DNA of 64,000 nucleotides from Actinomyces lilanjuaniae (GCF_003606385.1 NZ_CP032514.1:496001-560000), one strand, 5' to 3'; counted from the stretch's first letter, positions 8,636 to 15,385 are shown. Notes: generated by a model not told the origin, from the letters alone. Translations and numbers: made by a program.

Positions 8636-9010
8636 TCAGATCCTCCCTGCCCCGCCGACCTCGATCGAGTGCGCTCCCTGGGCGACGGCCTCGTCGGTGT
8701 CGGTGAACTGGCGTGCGGCGGAGCGCATGCTGGTCGCGGTGGAGCGGGCGCTGCTCGCGGCGCTGGTCACCCGGGAGCCCAGTTTCTGGAGCGCACCGGA
8801 GACGGCCCCGGTGGAGGGGCCGAGGTCCGCAGGACTGGTGAAGGTCACGGAGTCCAGGTCGTCGGCGGTCATGTCGACCCGAGCCGCCAGGCTGTTGAGG
8901 ATGTCAGGGTCGAGGGACAGGTCTGACACGGTGGGCTCCTGCGTGGTGCTGGGGGCTGTGTAGGACTGTATGGTTTGGGGCGCGACTGTCTTCACGGTAG
9001 TAGCGCTCAC
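8636..9010 (-). CDS. WXG100-like small secreted-partner protein
   Basis: 124 aa, GTG start. A disordered N-terminus of about 35 residues is followed by a two-helix pattern: DPDILNSLAARVDMTADDLD, a turn with SPADLGPS, then a Ser/Ala-rich helix. This is the size and layout of WXG100/ESAT-6-like proteins, although a literal W-x-G turn is absent. It is first in the operon and only 2 bp ahead of the LXG-like gene, so it probably forms a helical complex with that protein's N-terminal domain. An inverted repeat (ACGGTAGTA at 8994-9002 and TACTACCGT at 9046-9054) spans its start and could be an operator. Confidence 0.55.
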   Translation of the reverse strand: MSATTVKTVAPQTIQSYTAPSTTQEPTVSDLSLDPDILNSLAARVDMTADDLDSVTFTSPADLGPSTGAVSGALQKLGSRVTSAASSARSTATSMRSAARQFTDTDEAVAQGAHSIEVGGAGRI

Positions 9011-9119
9011 AGGGTGTGTAAAGAGACGGTCTCGCTCGAGGGTCTTACTACCGTTCCGACTCCGCCGTGCCGTGATCAGTTAGGTGAGTACGGCACCACG
9101 GAGCCTGGCTGGTGACTCC

Positions 9120-9611
9120 TCACGTGTCACCCTGGTCGGGGCTCGGAGAGCCGTGGCGGTGCTGGATGGTCTCGCTGAGCTGACGGTCAATATGGGCGAG
9201 GAACTCGTCAAGGGCCTCCGCGCCCAACGGCGCCTGGTCGTCGGACGGTCCTGTGGTGCGGGCCGTGGCGCGCGGGGCGGGTGCGGCGTGGCGCGGACTC
9301 TCCTCAGTGCTCTCCTCAGTGGCGGGGACCGGGTGCGTGGGAGTGGTGTGGTGCCGGTTGCCCTGCGCCGCCACGACGCGCTCGGCCCGGGCGATGATCT
9401 CGGAGGCGCTGACCCCCAGCGGTGCAGCAATCTTGCTGAGCTCGCTGACCGAGAAGGGGACCTGACCGCTGAGCCCATCCTGGACGGTGACCAGGCTCAG
9501 GCCGGTGACGACGCTGAGATCCTCCGCGCTCAGACCTGTCCGGTGCGCTTGGGAGCGGACCTCGGCGGAGACCGCCTCGTCGAAGATATACCGAAGCGGG
9601 GTCCATGTCAT
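9120..9611 (-). CDS. XRE-family helix-turn-helix regulator
   Basis: 163 aa. The HTH lies near residues 22-75: GLSAEDLSVVTGLSLVTVQD, then FSVSELSKIAAPLGVSASEI. A disordered Thr/Pro/Glu-rich stretch follows and a second helical piece ends the protein. It lies 109 bp upstream of the type VII-like operon on the same strand and is divergent from another XRE gene 76 bp away. The two share the tail pattern 'SEII-x2-AER', so they look like paralogous lysogeny- or island-type repressors. Direct control of the effector operon is plausible but not shown. Confidence 0.75.
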   Translation of the reverse strand: MTWTPLRYIFDEAVSAEVRSQAHRTGLSAEDLSVVTGLSLVTVQDGLSGQVPFSVSELSKIAAPLGVSASEIIARAERVVAAQGNRHHTTPTHPVPATEESTEESPRHAAPAPRATARTTGPSDDQAPLGAEALDEFLAHIDRQLSETIQHRHGSPSPDQGDT

Positions 9612-9675
9612 GGCGTTATTTTGGGCCTATTTAGGGTCAAAGTCAATGTGTGCCCGACGTTGGTGCAGGCGTTGG

Positions 9676-9681
9676 TACTCT
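9676..9681 (+). promoter_or_regulatory. -10 box for the leaderless 9688 regulator gene
   Basis: TACTCT lies 6 nt before GTG 9688. The 9612-9687 interval is also AT-richer than its surroundings and holds TTGACT (minus strand), a -35 candidate for the divergent regulator. Confidence 0.4.
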
Positions 9682-9687
9682 TGTGAC

Positions 9688-10077
9688 GTGCCAAGGAAGC
9701 CTAAGCCGCTGGAACCGCTTGATCGCGAGGTGATCGACATCCTGGCTGCCCGCCAGAAGGCCGCCGGGGTCTCGCAGCGTCGGCTGGCCCGCGAGGCAGG
9801 GATGTCGCTCAACCGGGTCGGCATTATCTTTCGGGCAGAGGGTCCTGCGCCGACGGTCGGTGAGCTGGCAGTGATCGCGGAGGTGCTGGAGCTTCAGAGC
9901 TCAGAGATAATCCGCGAGGCCGAGCGTCGCCTTCGCAGCCGGGGCGCGGACCCGCAGACGCATGGTGCCCAGGCGCAGCCTCGGGCTGCTCGAACTGTCG
10001 GGGACCGCCCGGAGCACGCCGCGTCGCGCCAGTGGGGCGATGTCGGCGAGGAGTCGCAGCTACCCCACCAGGAGTGA
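9688..10077 (+). CDS. XRE-family helix-turn-helix regulator beside attL
   Basis: 129 aa from the GTG at 9688, chosen because a -10 box ends 6 nt upstream and the protein then starts at the conserved PRKPKPLEPLDREVID. The HTH is clear: AGVSQRRLAREAGMSLNRVG (residues about 26-45), followed by TVGELAVIAEVLELQSSEII. The C-terminal 45 residues are disordered. It is divergent from the 9120 regulator and ends 63 bp before the left attachment repeat, so it belongs to the flanking chromosome or to an older island at the same tRNA locus rather than to the 29.5 kb element. Confidence 0.75.
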   Translation: MPRKPKPLEPLDREVIDILAARQKAAGVSQRRLAREAGMSLNRVGIIFRAEGPAPTVGELAVIAEVLELQSSEIIREAERRLRSRGADPQTHGAQAQPRAARTVGDRPEHAASRQWGDVGEESQLPHQE

Positions 10078-10140
10078 TCACGAGGAGTGATGTTGAGGGG
10101 GTCTGGCTGGGGGCAGGTCGCGGCCACCCGGCCCTGAGTA

Positions 10141-10188
10141 CCCCTGTGGGGTTCGCACCCACGACCTTCGGATTAAAAGTCCGCAGCT
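10141..10188 (-). repeat. attL: displaced 3' end of tRNA-Lys
   Basis: The last 32 bp equal the tRNA-Lys gene at 39613-39644. The outer 16 bp match the tRNA 3' part with three mismatches, and the acceptor strand lacks one G. On the minus strand the T-loop reads TGCGAAC where tRNAs need TTC, so this displaced end no longer fits a functional tRNA. It is the original chromosomal 3' end left behind by integration, now drifting. Confidence 0.85.
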
Positions 10189-10219
10189 GCGTCGGCTGGG
10201 CCTGCCGAGACTGGCGGGC

Positions 10220-10498
10220 GTGCTGGCCCGGCTCCTCACCCGCCTCGTCGCGGCCGCCGAGCACGCCGAGGTGCTCGTGCGCCACCGGCTGCGCGGCCTC
10301 CGTGGCGCCACCACTGCCAGCACCGCCGACCGTGCTGGCGCAGTCGCTCCTGCTGGCAGTGCCACCACTGCCAGCACCGTCCGTGCAGGGGTGCTGACGC
10401 TGGGGTCCACCGCACCCGGCGTCCTGGTCGCCGACGGCACTGGCAGGCCTGTCCCCGGGCACCCTGCCCGGCACTGCTCCGCGGGGGAGGACCAGTGA
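10220..10498 (+). CDS. Small Ala/Thr-rich protein, first gene after attL
   Basis: 92 aa, GTG start with a weak ribosome site. Residues 1-30 form a Leu/Arg/Ala helix (ARLLTRLVAAAEHAEVLVRH); the middle carries the repeated phrase ATTAST, which reflects a 19-bp DNA repeat. No family is recognised. Its stop overlaps the start of the next gene (GTGA), a sign of translational coupling and the main support for it being real. The repeated DNA within it may instead be the functional element. Confidence 0.4.
   Translation: MLARLLTRLVAAAEHAEVLVRHRLRGLRGATTASTADRAGAVAPAGSATTASTVRAGVLTLGSTAPGVLVADGTGRPVPGHPARHCSAGEDQ
10307..10379 (+). repeat. Cluster of TGCTGGCA/TGCCAGCA sites with a perfect dyad
   Basis: A 19-bp direct repeat occurs at 10307-10325 and 10361-10379. 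TGCCAGCA is found at 10315 and 10369, TGCTGGCA at 10351 and a variant at 10333. Positions 10351-10376 form a perfect dyad with 11-bp arms and a 4-bp loop. The same 8-mers recur inside the RHH gene at 13463-13497. This arrangement would suit a partition (centromere-like) or operator site for the RHH protein. Confidence 0.45.
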
Positions 10499-10791
10499 CC
10501 CCCGGCGTCGGCAGCCTGGTGGGGCTGATACCACCGGGAGCCTCCTCAGTGGTGGTACCCGCACCCGTGGCTCACGAGCTGCTGGAGCGCCTGGACGAGG
10601 CAGGAGGATCCCCGACCTGCGCGCACGGCCACACCTGGACCGTGGCCACGGCCCGGGTGAGGGTGCGCGACCGCCGCCGTGAGGGGCGCGGCATCACCCT
10701 GGAGCGTGACTGCCGGGTCTGCAAGCACGAGGCGTGGCGTGAGCGCGTGCGCCACGCTCGCCACCAGATGAAGGGAGGACGGCTGACATGA
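10495..10791 (+). CDS. Small protein with Cys/His metal-like cluster
   Basis: 98 aa, GTG start overlapping the previous stop. The C-terminal half has TCAHGHTW then, 30 residues later, CRVCKHEAWRERV: two cysteine-containing turns that could bind one zinc. This is typical of small proteins of phages and actinobacterial elements of unknown role. It ends in an ATGA overlap with the next gene. No function assigned. Confidence 0.55.
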   Translation: MTPGVGSLVGLIPPGASSVVVPAPVAHELLERLDEAGGSPTCAHGHTWTVATARVRVRDRRREGRGITLERDCRVCKHEAWRERVRHARHQMKGGRLT

Positions 10792-11024
10792 CGGCCGGCC
10801 GCGGCGGGGATCCTGCCCGGTCCTGCTGGTGCCGCCGCTGCCAGCGCGCCCACCATCCCCGGGGTGTGGGTCGGCACAGGGCGATGCACAGGGACCGGGG
10901 CGAGGACGTCACCCTCGACCTGGGTGATGGTCCCCACCACTACACCTACAGCCGCCTCATCCGCGGCCAGACCAGCATCTACGACCTCCTGCCAGCCAGC
11001 TACCAGCAAGGAGACACCGCATGA
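10788..11024 (+). CDS. Small hypothetical protein of the accessory operon
   Basis: 78 aa, starting in the ATGA overlap with the upstream gene and ending in another ATGA overlap. The N-terminus has CWCRRCQRAHH, a possible zinc turn, and the C-terminus is a compact YSRLIRGQTSIYDLLPASY segment. The chained overlaps argue that it is translated. No family recognised. Confidence 0.5.
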   Translation: MTAGRGGDPARSCWCRRCQRAHHPRGVGRHRAMHRDRGEDVTLDLGDGPHHYTYSRLIRGQTSIYDLLPASYQQGDTA

Positions 11025-11395
11025 CACTCACAACCGCCGCGCCGGCGGACCTGGCGCCCGTCCGCCGCAGGCTGGACGCAGCCACCCCCGGCCCCTGGGA
11101 CCACGACACCGTCACCCACCTGGTCTCAGCCGGGACCTGGCCCGTGGCCATGGTCGGCACCGGCCCCGAGCAGATGATCCCGGACTGGGAGGACGAGCAT
11201 GCCGCCACCTGGACCAGCCCCAGTGCCCACGACGACGCCGAGCTCATCTCCCACGCACCCGAGGACATCCACGCCCTCCTGGGAGAGGTCGACCGCCTCC
11301 GCGACGCCCTCACCCAGATCAGCCACCTGCTGGAGGAGACCTGGACAGCCGACCTCCCCAGGCGGATCACGACGGTCCTGGGGGAGGCCCTGTGA
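11021..11395 (+). CDS. Ead/Ea22-like phage-type protein
   Basis: 124 aa. The pattern 'RRRLDAATPGPW', a variable middle, then 'DAELISHAPEDIHALLGEVD' and a leucine-rich helix (RLRDALTQISHLLEE) is the recurring layout of the Ead/Ea22-like family found in prophages and actinobacterial elements. Function of that family is unknown. It begins in an ATGA overlap. Confidence 0.6.
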   Translation: MTLTTAAPADLAPVRRRLDAATPGPWDHDTVTHLVSAGTWPVAMVGTGPEQMIPDWEDEHAATWTSPSAHDDAELISHAPEDIHALLGEVDRLRDALTQISHLLEETWTADLPRRITTVLGEAL

Positions 11396-11520
11396 CGACC
11401 ACGACAGCCACACAGTCCCAGGACGGCAGGACAGGAGAAGGCCCGGCAGGAGACCGCATCTCCCACCGGGCCACGGTCCCCAGCCATCCAGATAACCAAG
11501 AAGGAAAGAGAGGAACCAGA

Positions 11521-12048
11521 ATGGACACTACCACACCCACCGGCCCCGGCCCCGATCAGGACCCCGAGGCCTGCCAGCTGCGCACCATCCGCCTCCTGCG
11601 TACCACCGCCCGCCACGCCTACCAGCAGGGCCGGGCCGACGCCCTCCTGGGTCGGCGCGCCCGCCCGGCCCGTCCCACAGGCCCCGCGGGACGGACGGAC
11701 CACCCCGGCCCGCGTCCGCGCACCACAGGACCCGGCAGGCGGCCCACCCCTCCGCAACAGCAGGAGGAGCACGACACGCGCCCCCTGACGGTGCTCGACC
11801 CCGCCGACGGCACCGTCCTGGCCACCCTGGACCCCGGTGGCGCCCGGGCCGTCCCCGCCGAGGGCGTCACTGTCGGCCCTGTCGCCGACGTCAACGGGAT
11901 CACTGTCCAGGCCCTGACCAGGGGCTGGGGGAGCCCGACCACCTACTACGTAGTCGCGTCTCACACGCCCACGACCCCGCTCACCCGGGCCGAGGCAGCC
12001 CGCCTCGCCCAGGTGCTCATCGACGCCGTGACCAGGGAGGTGGCGTGA
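11521..12048 (+). CDS. Hypothetical protein of the accessory operon
   Basis: 175 aa from ATG 11521, which has GAGAGG 6 nt upstream; the frame is open back to a GTG at 11392 overlapping the previous stop, so a longer form is possible. An N-terminal helix with LRTTARHAYQQGRADALLG is followed by a Pro/Arg linker. The C-terminal half is a strand-rich domain (LTVLDPADGTVLATLDPGGA, ITVQALTRGWGSPTTYYV) ending in a helix (RAEAARLAQVLIDAV). No family recognised. It overlaps the next start (TGATG). Confidence 0.5.
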   Translation: MDTTTPTGPGPDQDPEACQLRTIRLLRTTARHAYQQGRADALLGRRARPARPTGPAGRTDHPGPRPRTTGPGRRPTPPQQQEEHDTRPLTVLDPADGTVLATLDPGGARAVPAEGVTVGPVADVNGITVQALTRGWGSPTTYYVVASHTPTTPLTRAEAARLAQVLIDAVTREVA

Positions 12049-12833
12049 TGGCCTCCAGCGTCCCGGAGCGGGTGCGCCACCTGCTGGCCCTGGCCGCCGA
12101 CCCGGCCGCCAGCCCCTCTGAGAGGCAGACCGCCTCCCACAGGGCCGCGGTCCTCATGGCCCGCCACTCCATCACCGGCCTCGACCCCCACACCTCCCGG
12201 ACCGAGGACGTCACCACCCGGACCATCACGGTCCCAGGAGGGCGCAGCACCCCCTCCCTGGCCCAGGCCCACGCCATGCACCACGTGGCCACCGCCGCCG
12301 GCGCGGCCACCTGGTACACCGACCACCGCCGCTGGCCCCCACCGGACCAGCGGCCGTGCGTCTTAGTCCACGTGGTCGGCCTCGGCTCCGACCTGGACTG
12401 GCTCATACCCCTCCTGACCACCCTGACCACCCAGACCGCCCTGGACTGGGCCACCTGGAGACACGACCACGCCCAGGCCTACCGCGACCTCGACCGCGCA
12501 GGGCGCCTGACCTGGCGCAACGGCTACGTCCTCGGCTACGCCCACGCCGTGGCCGACCGCGTCCGTACCGCCCGCCAGCAGGCCATCCACGAGCAGGACA
12601 CCACCAGCCCCGACGGCACCCCCACCACCGCCCTGGTGGTCCGAGACCGCGCCCAGCAAGTCCAGGACCACCTCGCCACCCTCAACCTGCGACCAGGCAC
12701 CGCCACCCCCACCAGCGCCTGGGCCCACCACGCCGGGCACACCGACGGCCACGCCTCAGGCCTCGGCACCCCCCACAACCCCCAGGTAGGCACCCAGGCC
12801 ACCCACCAGATCCAGGCGGGAGCCACACCATGA
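12048..12833 (+). CDS. DUF2786 domain protein
   Basis: 261 aa. Residues 5-45 carry the DUF2786 pattern, VRHLLALAADPAASPSERQT followed by AAVLMARHSI. After it comes a domain typical of these proteins, with an aromatic-rich segment (AATWYTDHRRWPPP) and a helical part (RNGYVLGYAHAVADRVR). DUF2786 proteins are common on plasmids, phages and integrative elements of actinobacteria; their role is unknown. It overlaps both neighbours by ATGA-type junctions, so it is part of the same mRNA. Confidence 0.7.
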   Translation: MASSVPERVRHLLALAADPAASPSERQTASHRAAVLMARHSITGLDPHTSRTEDVTTRTITVPGGRSTPSLAQAHAMHHVATAAGAATWYTDHRRWPPPDQRPCVLVHVVGLGSDLDWLIPLLTTLTTQTALDWATWRHDHAQAYRDLDRAGRLTWRNGYVLGYAHAVADRVRTARQQAIHEQDTTSPDGTPTTALVVRDRAQQVQDHLATLNLRPGTATPTSAWAHHAGHTDGHASGLGTPHNPQVGTQATHQIQAGATP

Positions 12834-13219
12834 CCCCGCACAGGATCACGCCCGACCCGGTCATCGACCAGGCCAGGACCGCCCTGGACGCCTACTACCG
12901 GGCGGGTGACGTCTACCAGCGGTGGCAAGCCAGGCAGGACCTCGCCGACCACGCCGACGTCTACGTCGACCACCTCCTCGACGAGATCGACCACCTCACC
13001 GAGATGATCCGCGACCTCGACCAGCAGGCCACCCGAGACGACCCCGCCCACGACACCACCCTAGAGGCCGCCTACCACGAGGTCAGCCGCCTGCGCCGCA
13101 CCCTCGACACCGAGCGGCAGCAGGCCCTCCGCGCCCTCCAGCGCGCCGCCCGCACCGTCCGCCGCGCCTACCAGGACGGCTACACCCACGGACTCCAAGA
13201 AAAGGAAGGACAACTGTGA
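12830..13219 (+). CDS. Coiled-coil hypothetical protein
   Basis: 129 aa, nearly all predicted helix. The first half is acidic (DEIDHLTEMIRDLDQQ) and the second basic (RTLDTERQQALRALQRAART), with heptad-like spacing that suggests a coiled coil. It begins in an ATGA overlap with the DUF2786 gene and ends in a GTGA overlap with the ParA fragment. It may have been an adaptor for the partition pair, but there is no direct evidence. Confidence 0.55.
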   Translation: MTPHRITPDPVIDQARTALDAYYRAGDVYQRWQARQDLADHADVYVDHLLDEIDHLTEMIRDLDQQATRDDPAHDTTLEAAYHEVSRLRRTLDTERQQALRALQRAARTVRRAYQDGYTHGLQEKEGQL

Positions 13220-13356
13220 CCACCGTCAACCTCGCCCACCGCCTCACAGTCGCGGGCCTGAGGGTGCTGGTAGTGGACTCCGACCCCCAGGCCAACGCCA
13301 CCAGCATCCTCGACGCAGTGGCACGTGAGCTCGTCGGGACGGTGACGGCGCCGTGA
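13216..13356 (+). pseudogene. ParA ATPase fragment without the P-loop
   Basis: 46 aa: TTVNLAHRLTVAGLRVLVVD then SDPQANATSI. This is exactly the part of a ParA/Soj ATPase that directly follows the deviant Walker A (KGGVGKT), including the LVVDxDPQAN switch motif. The Walker A and everything after residue 46 are missing. GTGA overlaps couple it to both neighbours, so it may still be translated as a small protein, but it cannot bind ATP. An internal deletion of a parA gene is the simplest explanation. Confidence 0.65.
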
Positions 13357-13724
13357 GGCCACAGCCACCCACCCGCAGGACCCCGGCCAGCCTGCCCAAG
13401 GCCACCGGCCCCGACCCCGCCGCCCTCACCGCAGACACCAGCAACAGCAGGAGAGGCAGCAGTGCCAGCAGTGCTGGCAGGGCCGGCGGTGCTGGCAGCA
13501 GTGTGGCGAAGCTGACGATCCGTATCGACCCTGACCTCCTGGGGCGGGCGCGCTCCGCCTGGAGGCTCCAGGCCGCCGACCCGGGCCCCTACCCCAGTTT
13601 CGGCTCCTGGGTGGCCGGGCTCATCGAGGAGGCCGTGGCCGTCGCCGAGCACCACCACGGCGGGAGGCTGACGCCGACCCCGCCAGGCGCGATTCCAAAC
13701 AGCCACCCCCGAACCGGGGCATGA
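13353..13724 (+). CDS. Ribbon-helix-helix ParB-like partition protein
   Basis: 123 aa. The first 50 residues are disordered and include DNA-repeat-encoded Ser/Gly runs. Residues 50-95 read VAKLTIRIDPDLLGRARSAW and then SFGSWVAGLIEEAV, the strand-helix-helix pattern of RHH centromere-binding proteins that partner ParA on actinobacterial plasmids. GTG 13501 inside the frame is an alternative start that would give just the RHH domain. It overlaps the ParA fragment (GTGA). An open frame after 13690 (see 13693-13890) may be its real C-terminus. Confidence 0.65.
   Translation: MRPQPPTRRTPASLPKATGPDPAALTADTSNSRRGSSASSAGRAGGAGSSVAKLTIRIDPDLLGRARSAWRLQAADPGPYPSFGSWVAGLIEEAVAVAEHHHGGRLTPTPPGAIPNSHPRTGA
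13463..13497 (+). repeat. TGCCAGCA/TGCTGGCA sites inside the RHH gene
   Basis: TGCCAGCA (13463-13470), one spacer base, TGCTGGCA (13472-13479), then another TGCTGGCA at 13490-13497. The first two form a perfect dyad. The same words cluster at 10315-10376. Confidence 0.4.
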
Positions 13725-13890
13725 CCCGGAGCTGGGGCGGTACCGTCCTGCCCCGTACGCGCGGCGCACCGTGCTGACCCGCCTGTCTGAGGAGGAGCTC
13801 CTCGCCTACGCCCTGGCGCAGGGCGTCACGCCCCGGACAGGCTCTAGACCAGTCAGAAGACGCGGGGACGAGAGGACTATCCTCCCTTGA
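13693..13890 (+). other. Open coding-like frame after the RHH gene
   Basis: A frame without a clear start runs to TGA 13888-13890. It encodes HDPELGRYRPAPYARRTVLT and then RLSEEELLAYALAQGV, which looks like real protein. It may be the C-terminus of the RHH protein after a lost base near 13690, or a small gene with a non-standard start. A dyad CCAGTCA (13848-13854) / TGACTGG lies at its end, before the integrase gene. Confidence 0.35.
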
Positions 13891-13993
13891 CTGGCCCGTC
13901 CGCCAGCAGCCGCATACGGCCAGGCAGGGGTGCCGACCCGCCTCCGTCCGCTGTTCCCGCTCCTGCCCGAGGCCGACCGCGCAGGAATCCCAC

Positions 13994-14824
13994 ATGGGAA
14001 CAACCACTGACAGCTCACCTCAGCACCTGCCCGTTGACGCCTGGGTCACCTCCATGCGCGCCCAGGGCCTAGCGGATCGGACGGTCGCCGAGCGTGCCCG
14101 CACGGTCCGCCAGGCCTCCAGGACAGCAGGAACCAGCCCCGAGACAATAACCTCATCGGATATTGAAGCGTTTCTCGCCTCGTCCCCCTCCCGGGGGACG
14201 CGTTACGCCCGCTACTCCGTCCTGCGCGCCTGGTCCAGGTGGCTGGTCCGCACCGGACGCCGCAGCGACGACCCCACCCAGGCCGTGGCCCGGCCTCGCA
14301 TGCCCGCTGGCCGCCCACGCCCCCTCACCCGCTCCCAGCTCGACCACCTCCTCACCAGCCCGCTCCACCCCGACACACGCACCAAGGTCCTCCTGGCCGC
14401 CTACCAGGGCCTGCGCGTCCACGAGATCGCCAGGATCAGAGGCGAGGACATCGACACCGACGCGGGCACCCTCACCGTCACCGGAAAAGGCGGCCGCACC
14501 GACACCCTGCCCCTGCACCCCCGCGTCGCCCAGGAGGCCGCCCACCGGCCGGAGCGTGGCTACTGGTTCCCCTCTCCGACGACCCCCGGTGAGCCGGTGA
14601 CCGGCAAGTCCGTCAGCAGTGCTGTCGGCCGGGCGCTGAGGAGTGCCGGAGTCCGGGCGACGGCCCACCAGCTGCGCCACTTTTTCGCCACCGAGCTCCT
14701 CGCAGGCGGCGCCGACTGCCGCGTCGTCCAGACCCTCATGCGACACGCCTCCCTGGCCACCACCGCCCGATACCTGGCCGTCACCCCCACCCAGCAGCAG
14801 CAGGCGCTGAGAGGGCTCACCTGA
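13994..14824 (+). CDS. Tyrosine recombinase / integrase
   Basis: 276 aa. An N-terminal SAM-like core-binding domain (residues 10-100) precedes the catalytic domain. Visible catalytic residues: Arg in AAYQGLRVHEIARI (about 137), Lys in TGKGGRTDTLPL, the HxxR motif in HQLRHFFATELL (about 225), His in RHASLATTARYL and the nucleophile Tyr within the same motif. The size is XerC/D-like, shorter than most tRNA-specific phage integrases. It is the only recombinase in the element, so it presumably catalyses integration at tRNA-Lys, although it lies 3.8 kb from attL and far from the excisionase gene at the other end. Confidence 0.85.
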   Translation: MGTTTDSSPQHLPVDAWVTSMRAQGLADRTVAERARTVRQASRTAGTSPETITSSDIEAFLASSPSRGTRYARYSVLRAWSRWLVRTGRRSDDPTQAVARPRMPAGRPRPLTRSQLDHLLTSPLHPDTRTKVLLAAYQGLRVHEIARIRGEDIDTDAGTLTVTGKGGRTDTLPLHPRVAQEAAHRPERGYWFPSPTTPGEPVTGKSVSSAVGRALRSAGVRATAHQLRHFFATELLAGGADCRVVQTLMRHASLATTARYLAVTPTQQQQALRGLT

Positions 14825-14910
14825 GCCCCGTTGACGTCCCTGCCGACCGTGGCGCATAATGGTGGGGACCCACCCGGGTTGCAGCCGGGCAGGTCCCCGA
14901 GGCTGGCGGC

Positions 14911-14994
14911 TCAGCTGAGCAGCCTGCCGAGGGCGTCAACAAGGACACCAACGGCCCGGACCAGGCGAGCGATCGCGTTAATGATTTCGCTCAC
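14911..14994 (-). CDS. Possible 27-aa hydrophobic/amphipathic peptide
   Basis: From GTG 14994: VSEIINAIARLVRAVGVLVD followed by ALGRLLS. The helix would put Ile/Leu/Val on one face with Arg on the other, as in small membrane-active peptides. The frame is open upstream to 15099 with unconvincing sequence. No strong ribosome site. Offered only as a candidate. Confidence 0.2.
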   Translation of the reverse strand: MSEIINAIARLVRAVGVLVDALGRLLS

Positions 14995-15354
14995 CTGCCG
15001 GGCCGTTACCCTGTCCCTGCTGACTCTGGCGTGCCTGCCTACCGGTCTGGGCACGGCCCCCACCTCCTCCCTGGCCCCCTTCCTCCCCGGCAAGGACACT
15101 GGGTGTTCCGGGGGAGGGCGCCGGAGAAGGCACCACCACCCTACCCGCCCGTGACGGCGCAGTTACGAGCAGGTGCACTATCCGGAGGAACGCCCACCAA
15201 AATGCTGCTCTCAGGCCGACAGGACGCTCACCTGCACGGCATTGCGCCGACGGGCGCGGGTACGTGTCTTCCGGGCCTGGCCCACGGCGACGGGACCGAG
15301 GAGCAGCACGGATCAAACCACACATAGATGTGACAAGTATCACTATAAGACCTT

Positions 15355-15385
15355 ATTGCTACTCACGATCATCGTGAGGTAGTAT
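15355..15385 (+). promoter_or_regulatory. Promoter with palindromic operator before 15449
   Basis: CTCACGAT-C-ATCGTGAG is a perfect dyad with 8-bp arms at 15362-15378. It lies between TTGCTA (about 15355) and TAGTAT (about 15380), so a bound repressor would block the promoter. A second dyad, GTGA-N6-TCAC, lies just upstream near 15330. The region is strikingly AT-rich for this genome. Confidence 0.5.

Noticed and set aside
10032..10397. A frame reading FAPTTFGLKVRS across attL that looks like part of a protein
   Set aside because: The phrase is the antisense translation of tRNA-Lys and appears wherever a frame crosses this tRNA. It matters only for the excised form of the 39284 gene.
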